A stretch of 24,368 bases of DNA from an uncultured Clostridium sp. (GTDB lineage Bacteria > Bacillota > Clostridia > Lachnospirales > Lachnospiraceae), in the NCBI GenBank assembly GCA_900538475.1, contig UPYT01000030.1:1-24368 (forward strand), written 5' to 3'. The position numbers and the translations under genes are program-made. The notes under the pieces are model-generated. The model made no database searches and was not told the origin of the DNA. It saw nothing but the letters and a program-made list of their open reading frames with translations. Below, one piece after another: positions 5,520 to 12,581 of the stretch. Numbering within the stretch: position 1 is the stretch's first letter; every line of letters begins with the position of its first letter.

Positions 5520-8219
5520 ATGGACATTTTACAGCAGTTTCAAAAGTGGCATGAGGAGGATAAATTTGTGCCTGGTGAGACCCCCTTTGAGGGCTTCGAC
5601 CTTACCAGCTTCTGGGACGACAGTATGTATGCTTTAAAAGAATATGTCAGTGAACCGCCTTCTGATGAGCTGATTACCAGCGTGGAGAATGAGCTGGGCT
5701 ACAAGCTGCCTGCCTCCTACATCTGGCTGATGAAGCAGCATAACGGCGGAATACCAAGGAACACCTGCTATCCATGCGATGAACCTACCTGCTGGGCAGA
5801 GGATCATGTGGCCATCACCGGCATTTTCGGTATCGGACGGGAAAAGAGCTGCTCCCTCTGCGGAGAACTGGGCAGCCAGTTTATGATTGATGAGTGGGAG
5901 TATCCGGCTATTGGTGTGGCTATCTGTGACTGTCCCAGCGCTGGGCATGATATGATCTTTCTGGACTACCGGGCCTGCGGCTCCCGGGGAGAACCAGCTG
6001 TGGTCCATGTAGATCAGGAAAACGACTACAAGATCACGCATCTGGCAGACAGCTTCGAGGAATTTATCCGGGGGCTGGAACATGAATCCCTGTATGATCC
6101 GGATGAAGATGTAGAGAATTCTGACGAAGAGGATGATGTTGACGAGGAGGAAACCGACCATAAGGGCTCATTTGTCGGGTCTGTCCTTCTTTCTAAAGCG
6201 GAGTGGGACAAGGAGCAGCTGCTCCTGGATCTGCGGGAAGAATGGAACATTGTGGATGAGGAGCCGGACGAGAGCGACGAAGATGAGGAGAACAGCGGCG
6301 ACGCTGTGGTGATGCGGGTCGGCGGCATGATGTTGATCGTGACACTCTTCCACGGTCACATCCCTGACAATGAAGCGGAGATCAACGCCGAAAATAACTA
6401 TATGTGGCCAGAGGCCGTAGAAGCAGCCAAAGCCCACAAGGCCCATATCATGGTAGCTGTGTTGGGCGAGGAGGAAAAACTGCTGGAACGAGGCAAGCTG
6501 TTTACCAAGGCGATGGCAGTGTGCTGCAAGCAGAAATATGCTACCGGCGTCTATACCAGCGGCGTGGTATTTGAACCCCGCTTCTACGAGGGCTTTGCCG
6601 ATATGATGAAAGAGGACGAGCTGCCCATCTTCAACTGGATCTGGTTCGGCCTGTACCGGAGCGAGGGGGGCCTTAATGGCTACACCTACGGCATGGATGT
6701 GTTTGGCAAGGAAGAAATGGAGGTGCTGAACGCCAACGCCGAGCCGGGGGAGCTGCGGGACTTTTTGGCCAGCCTTGCCTCCTATGTGCTGGCATGTGAT
6801 GTTACGCTGAAGGACGGCGAAACCATTGGCTTTTCCGCGGACGATAAGCACACCATCACCTGCAGTCCCGGCGTCTCTCTGCCGGAGGAGCAGATGACCC
6901 TGAAGATTGCCTATGAGTCTGACGAGAGAGAGCTGGAGAATGATGATGACAGCTTAGGAATGGATGATGCCTCCTATCATATTGAGAGCATTGCGGAGAA
7001 GGAGATTCCCATTGCCTCCATTAATGCCTATAATCATATGGCAATTTATCTGCGTTGGTGTATGGAGCATGACCTGATGAGCGAGAAGTTTCTGGAGGAG
7101 CATGGCGAGGTGGTGAATCAGGTCAAGGCAGATTCCAGCAACACAGATCTGCGAACATTCATCCGGGAGGAGTTATTCGGCTGTCTGTTCTCGGCTCTGT
7201 TCAACCAGAAAGGCCGTGCTTTTGCTCATTATTACTATGGAGAAAATGACGCGCCCTATTATCCTGCCGATATTGATGACTATGCCCTGAAATATTTTGG
7301 TCCGTCCCGGTATCACTCCAATGAATTTCAACAGGAGGCATATTTATTCATCCCATTTGATGAGAAATACTATCAGGCCATGGCAAAGGTGATCGAGAAA
7401 CGCTTTGTCAACTGGCAGGGACAGGATTTTGACGAGGATACTCTGGAGCCTTCCGATGTGGCCCAGGCCATCATGGAGTATCTGGATTGTGAGTGTACCT
7501 ATTTTCCATCCATGGCAGACGACGACCCCATTATGTCGGCATACAGCTACGCCCAGCGGCTGGGGGTGAGGGAGGGCTTTATTCCCGTGCTCATCAAGCC
7601 GGATGAAACGCTGTTGGAATGTCTGGTGATGAATGCCGATCCGGAAAACGATGCGGACTGCTATGAATTTGACCTCAAAACTGTGGAGGAGTACCGCAAG
7701 AAGATGCTGACTACTCCCATCAAGGACGGAAAGGCGGTTCTGGAGGAATTGATCGGTCAGCGGAGGGAAGAAGCCGAGGACGACGAGCTGGACTGGGAAG
7801 AGGAAGTTCTTGGTGAGATGGAGGGCGGATATGATAACTGCCGCTTCTCTAGCTGCTGGGGCTTGGAGAACCACATGACTTACCCCCTCATTTTGGCAAA
7901 AATTCCGGTGAAGAACTCTTGGGAGATTTTCGCCTATCTGCCCTTTGGTGGTTGGAACGAGTGCCCCAATACTCCGGAGCTGATGGCAGTGGCGAAATAC
8001 TGGTTTGAGAAGTATGGCGCAGTCCCTGCTGCCATGAGCCACGATGAGCTGGAATTTCTGCTCCCGACCCCTGTTTCCCAAGAACAGGCCATGGAGAATG
8101 CTGCAGAGCAGTATGGCTTCTGCCCGGACATTGTGGTTCAGGAGCAGGATGACCCCACGGTGGGCAATCTGGCAGATACCCTGTGGCAGTCCACCGTCTG
8201 GTATTTTTGGTGGGATTAA
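5520..8219 (+). CDS. Multidomain poly-immunity protein: SUKH-1, DUF4261, unassigned domain, DUF4253 (899 aa)
   Basis: ATG 5520 has AGGAGG at 5506-5511; the frame is open earlier only within the previous gene. Residues about 45-185 are a SUKH-1 (SMI1/KNR4) domain: ITSVENELGYKLPASYIWLM, HNGGIP, then YPAIGVAICDCPSAGHDMIF and FEEFIRGLE. An acidic linker follows (about 193-213). Residues about 217-465 match DUF4261 (VLLSKAEW, MLIVTLFHGHIPDNEAEINA, NYMWPEAVEAAKAHKAHIMV). Residues about 495-635 are a helical unit starting NAYNHMAIYLRWCMEHDLM that I cannot name. Residues about 680-899 match DUF4253: IFAYLPFGGWNECPNTPEL, KYWFEKYGAVP, EQYGFCPDIVVQEQ, and the terminal WYFWWD. SUKH-1 is an established immunity superfamily, and these partners occur in poly-immunity proteins. 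It is probably cytosolic, each domain perhaps blocking a different toxin. Partners are unknown. Confidence 0.85.
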   Translation: MDILQQFQKWHEEDKFVPGETPFEGFDLTSFWDDSMYALKEYVSEPPSDELITSVENELGYKLPASYIWLMKQHNGGIPRNTCYPCDEPTCWAEDHVAITGIFGIGREKSCSLCGELGSQFMIDEWEYPAIGVAICDCPSAGHDMIFLDYRACGSRGEPAVVHVDQENDYKITHLADSFEEFIRGLEHESLYDPDEDVENSDEEDDVDEEETDHKGSFVGSVLLSKAEWDKEQLLLDLREEWNIVDEEPDESDEDEENSGDAVVMRVGGMMLIVTLFHGHIPDNEAEINAENNYMWPEAVEAAKAHKAHIMVAVLGEEEKLLERGKLFTKAMAVCCKQKYATGVYTSGVVFEPRFYEGFADMMKEDELPIFNWIWFGLYRSEGGLNGYTYGMDVFGKEEMEVLNANAEPGELRDFLASLASYVLACDVTLKDGETIGFSADDKHTITCSPGVSLPEEQMTLKIAYESDERELENDDDSLGMDDASYHIESIAEKEIPIASINAYNHMAIYLRWCMEHDLMSEKFLEEHGEVVNQVKADSSNTDLRTFIREELFGCLFSALFNQKGRAFAHYYYGENDAPYYPADIDDYALKYFGPSRYHSNEFQQEAYLFIPFDEKYYQAMAKVIEKRFVNWQGQDFDEDTLEPSDVAQAIMEYLDCECTYFPSMADDDPIMSAYSYAQRLGVREGFIPVLIKPDETLLECLVMNADPENDADCYEFDLKTVEEYRKKMLTTPIKDGKAVLEELIGQRREEAEDDELDWEEEVLGEMEGGYDNCRFSSCWGLENHMTYPLILAKIPVKNSWEIFAYLPFGGWNECPNTPELMAVAKYWFEKYGAVPAAMSHDELEFLLPTPVSQEQAMENAAEQYGFCPDIVVQEQDDPTVGNLADTLWQSTVWYFWWD

Positions 8220-8228
8220 TCGGAGAAC

Positions 8229-9098
8229 ATGCAAATGAACGAATATTTGAAACAATACATTGAATTGAAAAAACAGTTTGCTGCGACCAATGAAGGTCCT
8301 GACAGCGTCCGCGCTCTCTACGTCTTCAAGGAGGAACTGGAGCAGAGCGAGGATGAGCAGGCCAGGGAAGTGTTGGTGGATGTGTATGACCTGCTGGACT
8401 TCAAAAAGGATGCCTACGAGCTGCTCTGCCAAATTGGCAATCGCTCCGATAAAAAGACGCTCAAGCGGCTGGGCGTCTTAAAGGATTATGCGGAGAACTG
8501 GGGCAACCATTACGCCATTCCCCGGCCAAAAACGGCGAAGGAAAAGCAGAATGAGAAGGAGCGGCAGAATAAGCTGGGCCTGCCCATCTTCCGGTATCAT
8601 CCGAATCCACTGGAAACAGGTGCTTTTGAGGAGTCTGCAGATGGTGTTGTCTGTGACTGCTGCGGCAAGACGACCCACGTTTTCTATACAGCTCCCTTTT
8701 TCGCTGTGGAGGATATTGCATATCTGTGCCCATCGTGTATCGCAAACGGCGAGGCGGCCCGGAAATATGAAGGCAGTTTTCAGGACGATTTCTCTCTGGA
8801 TGATGGTGTAGACGATCCTGAAAAGCTGGACGAGCTCATCCACTGCACTCCAGGATATTCCGGCTGGCAGCAGGAATACTGGAGGGCTCACTGCGGTGAC
8901 TACTGCGCCTTTTTGGGCTATGTAGGTGCCAGAGAGCTGCGGGCGCTGGGGGTGCTGGAGGAAGTGCTGGACGATCCTGTGTGGGACGAGGAACAAAAAG
9001 AAATGATTCAGGAATCTGTCAACGGCGGGCATTTGCAATGTTATTTGTTCCAGTGCCTCCACTGTGGAAAGCATCTGGTCTGGATGGACTGCGATTGA
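8229..9098 (+). CDS. CbrC family protein with N-terminal helical extension (289 aa)
   Basis: The start is ATG 8229 (ATG 8235 is also possible), 10 bp after the previous stop, with CGGAGA just upstream. Residues about 115-260 match the CbrC/UPF0167 family: LPIFRYHPNPLETGAF, a zinc-type pair CDCC...CPSC (about 141-170), TPGYSGWQQEYWRAHCGDYC, then AFLGYVGARELRALG. The C-terminus carries another Cys set (CLHCGKHLVWMDCD). In E. coli CbrC is controlled by CreBC and is linked to tolerance of the DNase colicin E2, which fits a protective role here. The first ~115 residues are a charged helical extension not found in short CbrC proteins (about 195 residues in E. coli). Same operon as the poly-immunity gene. 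Confidence 0.85.
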   Translation: MQMNEYLKQYIELKKQFAATNEGPDSVRALYVFKEELEQSEDEQAREVLVDVYDLLDFKKDAYELLCQIGNRSDKKTLKRLGVLKDYAENWGNHYAIPRPKTAKEKQNEKERQNKLGLPIFRYHPNPLETGAFEESADGVVCDCCGKTTHVFYTAPFFAVEDIAYLCPSCIANGEAARKYEGSFQDDFSLDDGVDDPEKLDELIHCTPGYSGWQQEYWRAHCGDYCAFLGYVGARELRALGVLEEVLDDPVWDEEQKEMIQESVNGGHLQCYLFQCLHCGKHLVWMDCD

Positions 9099-9123
9099 GG
9101 AATTTTTCAAGGAGGAGTTTATT

Positions 9124-9528
9124 ATGGGATACGATGTAAGCTTTCACCCGATTTCACCGAAAGAAATGCAAGAATGGTATTTTGCGCCTCTTGCATGGGT
9201 ACAGCAGGGACAGGAGGAAAAGGTACGAGCCTTTGCTGCGCAGCTGCTCCGAGATCTGGAACAGAACAAAAAGGTTCTGGAAGACCTGGAAGAGCTTTGG
9301 TGTGACGGGCAGCTTGCGGTACTGAAAAAGGCTCTTACTGCCGCTGCAGAGCTGGGTGTCGGATTGCTGGAGGCTACTGAGGTGGTAGAACCCAATCCTA
9401 TCGCTCCCAATGAGAGTACGAGTTATTCCAACCTGTACCACTGCGATCGGGACGGGGTGTATCTCTATATAGATATGGCTATAAGGCAGATTGCCCAGGC
9501 GATGGGGAAAAATACGGACGACAGGTAA
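9124..9528 (+). CDS. Hypothetical protein beginning MGYDVSFHPIS (134 aa)
   Basis: ATG 9124 has AAGGAGG at 9111-9117; an earlier in-frame start at 9064 lies inside the CbrC gene and is not needed. The N-terminus MGYDVSFHPISPKEMQEWYF is a pattern I associate with proteins of immunity-type clusters, some longer than this one, so the gene may be a shortened member (uncertain). The middle is helical and acidic (VRAFAAQLLRDLEQNKKVLE), the C-terminus has GVYLYIDMAIRQIAQAM. No signal peptide or membrane segment, no catalytic motif recognised. It follows the CbrC gene by 25 bp and is probably its operon partner. Confidence 0.7.
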   Translation: MGYDVSFHPISPKEMQEWYFAPLAWVQQGQEEKVRAFAAQLLRDLEQNKKVLEDLEELWCDGQLAVLKKALTAAAELGVGLLEATEVVEPNPIAPNESTSYSNLYHCDRDGVYLYIDMAIRQIAQAMGKNTDDR

Positions 9529-9564
9529 GAACAGAAAATGATAGGGAAGGAGAGTAAGGGATAA

Positions 9565-9687
9565 ATGAATGGGATTATTCTTTTGGTTGGGATTTTGTTG
9601 CTTGTGATGTTGATCACTCTGCTTGTTACAATGCAATGGGGTAGTCTGCTTCTTTTTTTCCTTGCACTGTATTTGATTTTTAGATAG
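9565..9687 (+). CDS. Small hydrophobic membrane peptide (40 aa)
   Basis: ATG 9565 to TAG 9685-9687 codes a peptide starting MNGIILLVGILLLVMLITLL, then VTMQWGSLLLFFLALYLIFR. It is almost wholly hydrophobic: two membrane-spanning stretches, or one long one broken by MQWGS. AAGGAG at 9547-9552 lies 12 bp upstream, somewhat far; AAGGG at 9556-9560 is nearer. It lies 36 bp after the previous gene. It might be a membrane immunity peptide or a chance frame in T-rich DNA; the clean two-helix pattern favours a real gene. No family recognised. Confidence 0.45.
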   Translation: MNGIILLVGILLLVMLITLLVTMQWGSLLLFFLALYLIFR

Positions 9688-9760
9688 CGAATGGATTCTG
9701 GGAAGAATGCTTCGAGCGTGTCAGCGAAGTGAAAACAGCAGATGATACAAGGAGGACTAA

Positions 9761-11350
9761 ATGGACAAAACATATGAAAAATTCCTGCGAAGCGGTATGG
9801 ACTTAGCCGCTGTGGGAATTGAATGCCGCAGGGAGAATACGCAGTACTTCTGTACGCCAAAAGGCGCGTCTGTTTTTGGCTGGGCAGGAACGGACGGCAT
9901 TCATTTTTGCTTCATTCGCGGTTTTGGCGGAATGGTTTTTTCTGTTAATCCAATGAATGAATCTCAGAGATATGTACATCCGCTGGCGAAGGATTTTTCG
10001 GATTTTCTGCGCCTGCTTCTTGCCTGCGGCAATGAGGCAGCCCTGGAACAGGCGTGGAGGTGGAGCAGGGAAGAATTTGAGGCCTTTCTTTTGAAAAATC
10101 CAGCAGCAGGAGAGGGAGAGAAGACCCTGAAGGAGCTTGCAAAAGTCATGAAGCTGACGCCGATGGAGCAGCCGTGGGAATATATCAGAAAGCTTCAGTC
10201 TGATTTTGACTACAGCAGGATTAAATACACGGAGGATTACTATGATATTGCCCTGAATCCTTCCGCAGAAATCGCTTTCCCGGAATGGAAGGTTTATTTT
10301 GACGGAAACTTTTGGGGACATCATGGAAGAGCGCATGCAGGAAAAGAAATCAGGATCCATAAGGAGTTGGACTGGGCTGGATATCACTGGGTCATTCCGT
10401 CTGTTTACTCATGCAGCAAGGGATTGGTAATAGATTTTTGTATGCAGGCAGATATAGAACGGATTCGTGGTTTTATGGAAAAATGGAGTTTGAGTTCAGA
10501 CAATGATTTTAGGGAGGATTTTACTCGTGAGCAGCAGCTGCAGATAGAGCTGGACAATCCCCTCTGTTTCCATTTTACTCCGCATATCCTTTTAAACGGA
10601 AAGGAGCTTTTGACATCTCATGGCTGTTCTGTGTGCTATAATCCCTGTTTGCCGGAAAGGTGCATGCAGGATTTGGAAACGAAATGGGCTATGGATCATT
10701 ATGGTTTGGATTATGACTGCGGCTGGGTTATTTGCCGGAATGCATTTCCCTGGGCTGGAAGACGCCGTCCGGTAATTAAGACACTGTCTGTTACAATGGA
10801 GCAGCAGTCGGTTCAGATTCCGGGACCTCATTTTAAGATTCACGAACCAGGGGAATCGTTTCCGTTTTACAATCCGGTCAGCAAAATGTCTCATACTTTG
10901 ACAGTGGAGAGCATGGAGCAGGAAATTCTTTCACGGGACAGCTTTGGTTCAAAGCGCTGGATTTATCCGACGAACTGCATGGTTATGAACTACCGGATAT
11001 CACCGGAACCGGAGAATAGAATCATGATTTTTGACTGCGATGAGGGAGATCAGCCTCTGGAAAAGAAACCAGAGGAAAATGCCTTTTATCCTGCAGCGAA
11101 ACAGGCGATCTGTATTATTGGCGGCGCAGTCGGTCCTGCGGAAATTATAATGGGGGATGATTCCCGCAGTTATCTGCGCACTGCATATTCGGCACTGCAT
11201 TTCGAGCCGGTTCGAGAGGATGTAGAATGGCATATGGTCTTCCATACGAAACAGTTTGAGGAAGAAAGCTTTTCGCTGCTGGAAGAGGAATTTTGCGTTT
11301 TTTCCACAGAAACGGACAGTCCAGAAGAACGTTTCGATGCGGATGTCTGA
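9761..11350 (+). CDS. Hypothetical 529-residue protein at end of immunity-type cluster
   Basis: ATG 9761 has AAGGAGG at 9750-9756. The N-terminal ~120 residues (DGIHFCFIRGFGGMVFSV; YVHPLAKDFSDFLRLLLACG; ALEQAWRWSREEFEAFL) suggest a small beta-alpha domain reminiscent of SUKH-like immunity folds, but no diagnostic motif is certain. The remaining ~400 residues are beta-rich and unassigned, with YFDGNFWGHHGRAHAG near 190, DYDCGWVICRNAFPWAGRR near 325 and AICIIGGAVGPAEIIMGDD near 450. No signal peptide or transmembrane segment is seen. GC is lower than in 3766-9500. It follows the immunity operon by 73 bp beyond the small peptide, so co-transcription is possible. I do not recognise the family. 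Confidence 0.75.
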   Translation: MDKTYEKFLRSGMDLAAVGIECRRENTQYFCTPKGASVFGWAGTDGIHFCFIRGFGGMVFSVNPMNESQRYVHPLAKDFSDFLRLLLACGNEAALEQAWRWSREEFEAFLLKNPAAGEGEKTLKELAKVMKLTPMEQPWEYIRKLQSDFDYSRIKYTEDYYDIALNPSAEIAFPEWKVYFDGNFWGHHGRAHAGKEIRIHKELDWAGYHWVIPSVYSCSKGLVIDFCMQADIERIRGFMEKWSLSSDNDFREDFTREQQLQIELDNPLCFHFTPHILLNGKELLTSHGCSVCYNPCLPERCMQDLETKWAMDHYGLDYDCGWVICRNAFPWAGRRRPVIKTLSVTMEQQSVQIPGPHFKIHEPGESFPFYNPVSKMSHTLTVESMEQEILSRDSFGSKRWIYPTNCMVMNYRISPEPENRIMIFDCDEGDQPLEKKPEENAFYPAAKQAICIIGGAVGPAEIIMGDDSRSYLRTAYSALHFEPVREDVEWHMVFHTKQFEEESFSLLEEEFCVFSTETDSPEERFDADV

Positions 11351-11515
11351 ATTTGGACGAACCGAATAGAAATCCATGTGTACAATCAGAGGAGTTTATG
11401 ATAAACCCAATATATCAGAAATTATGCAGGGGGAGATTTATTTTTTTCGTGCAGTTTTTCTAAAATAAAAGGGATATACTTAGGGGCATCTTTTGAGAGG
11501 GTACGGAAAAGAATC

Positions 11516-11906
11516 ATGTATGAAAAACGAAAAATTAATAAAATACTGATTGTGGATGACAGAAATTCTCGGTGAGCTTTTGCTGATGCATGGAGCTACC
11601 TTTACAGTTGTGACAGACGGACTGCAGGCGGTAAATGAATTTAAACGGGCAGAGCCTGGTACATACGATGCTGTTTTTATGGACATTCAGATGCCTGTTA
11701 TGAATGGATATGAGGCAACCAGGGAGATTCGAAATCTGGATCATCCAGATGCAAAGTCCGTGATTATTCTGGCGATGACAGCCAATGCTTTTGCGGAAGA
11801 TGTAAAAGAATCCATTGCAGCAGGAATGAACGGACATATTGCAAAACCGGTAGATATGACATTGCTTTACAATACGATTTCTTCATTGCTTTCAAAAAAA
11901 CTGTGA
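11516..11906 (+). pseudogene. Response-regulator receiver domain, frameshifted remnant
   Basis: ATG 11516 starts [19 protein letters not shown] and stops at TGA 11573. From about 11556 a different frame continues [47 protein letters not shown] and NGHIAKPVD to the TGA at 11904. Together these are one receiver domain: the acidic pair VDD, the phospho-acceptor Asp in FMDIQMP, the Thr of AMTAN and the Lys of AKPVD. Between VDD and EILGELL about four residues (normally like NEIN) are missing and the frame has shifted, which points to a deletion of some 13 bases. The sequence type is that of the C-terminal receiver of hybrid histidine kinases. No kinase or output domain is nearby. Confidence 0.75.
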
Positions 11907-12085
11907 GATAGTGCAGAAAACAGGGCTAAACCTTAGTTGGAATACAGTGATTCATCCAAAAAATACAGAGTATGCGCATTAATTAACAAATATTTTCGTT
12001 AAAATTAACAAATAAATTGCGTAATACACATAAAAATACAGCGACATAGAGTTTTTTTTGGAGGCTTTTTTATGAGAAATAAAAT
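11907..12085. other. AT-rich spacer with paired 10-bp direct repeats
   Basis: No gene is seen. ATTAACAAAT occurs at 11982-11991 and again at 12004-12013, exactly 22 bp apart (about two helical turns). Between them CGTTAA (11997-12002) is inverted relative to TTAACAA (12005-12011). The arrangement resembles a protein-binding site ahead of the HPr-like gene's promoter, about 75-105 bp upstream of its -35. T-tracts at 12052-12059 and 12066-12071 have no hairpin. Confidence 0.35.
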
Positions 12086-12114
12086 TTGACAACTGGCTTA
12101 AAACGTGATATACA
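12086..12114 (+). promoter_or_regulatory. Strong sigma-A-type promoter of the HPr-like gene
   Basis: A perfect -35 TTGACA (12086-12091), a 17-bp spacer, and -10 TATACA (12109-12114) with TG at 12106-12107 (extended -10). This is the best promoter in the window and implies high constitutive expression unless the repeats just upstream bind a regulator. The leader to ATG 12171 is about 50 nt. Confidence 0.85.
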
Positions 12115-12170
12115 TATTTCAACACGGAAACTGATTAGTATTTTAAGTCAAAAGGAGTTGTTCTTATTTT

Positions 12171-12413
12171 ATGAAAGAGAAAAACATTAAACTGTTAAAT
12201 GTTGACGAGGTAAAGCAGTTCGTGTCGGCCGCGATTCAGTGTGATTTTGATGTGGATGTGTACTACAATCGAGTGATTATTGATGCAAAGTCGATTTTGG
12301 GGGTATTCAGCCTGGATTTGAGACAGGTTTTGACTGTTCGGATGTATGGCGAGAATAAAGAGTTTGAAGAGCTGTTGGATACATTGGCACCAGATAGAAA
12401 AAAAGCAGCATAA
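12171..12413 (+). CDS. Crh-like HPr family protein lacking the catalytic histidine (80 aa)
   Basis: ATG 12171 follows AAGGAG at 12152-12157 with a long spacing of about 13. Alignment to HPr is ungapped over the core: DFDVDVYYN matches the HPr segment after helix 1, and DAKSILGVFSLDL matches the Ser46 loop (LKSIMGVMSLGI). Ser41 here equals HPr Ser46, the site used by HPr kinase. The active-site His15 falls at Asn10 and Arg17 at Asp12, so phosphotransfer from enzyme I should be impossible. B. subtilis Crh likewise lacks His15 but keeps Ser46 and acts as a CcpA co-regulator; a regulatory rather than transport role is inferred here. The gene is monocistronic, with its own strong promoter and terminator. 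Confidence 0.85.
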   Translation: MKEKNIKLLNVDEVKQFVSAAIQCDFDVDVYYNRVIIDAKSILGVFSLDLRQVLTVRMYGENKEFEELLDTLAPDRKKAA

Positions 12414-12496
12414 ATCAGAACCGTGGAAAATGAAATAGGTTGACTAATCCTGAACAGAGAGAAGCTGATTGCTTCAGTAGGATAAAAGTAAGCCGG

Positions 12497-12538
12497 GAGG
12501 CGGACAGAGCAGAAAAGTGCTTGTCCGCCTCTTTGGTT
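12497..12538 (+). terminator. Rho-independent terminator after the HPr-like gene
   Basis: GAGGCGGACA (12497-12506) pairs perfectly with TGTCCGCCTC (12522-12531). Inside, AGCA (12508-12511) pairs with TGCT (12518-12521) around GAAAAG. TTTGGTTT follows; the T tract is interrupted by GG. Confidence 0.75.
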
Positions 12539-12581
12539 TGTATTAAAATAGAAGAAGTCAGTTTTGGGAAAGGCAGAGGCG

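Noticed and set aside
7344..8432. 362-codon open frame on the minus strand
   Set aside because: Antisense to the DUF4253 part of the poly-immunity protein and the CbrC start; composition (His/Leu/Gln-rich) is typical of a shadow frame.
11398..11463. 21-codon frame with GAGGAG just upstream (MINPIYQKLCRGRFIFFVQF...)
   Set aside because: Ribosome site is too close to the ATG, sequence is T-rich, and nothing supports a gene; left out of the features.
11994..12011. Possible Rex-type operator near the HPr-like gene
   Set aside because: Half sites resemble TTAACAA, but the spacing between them is 2 bp instead of the 4 expected for Rex.
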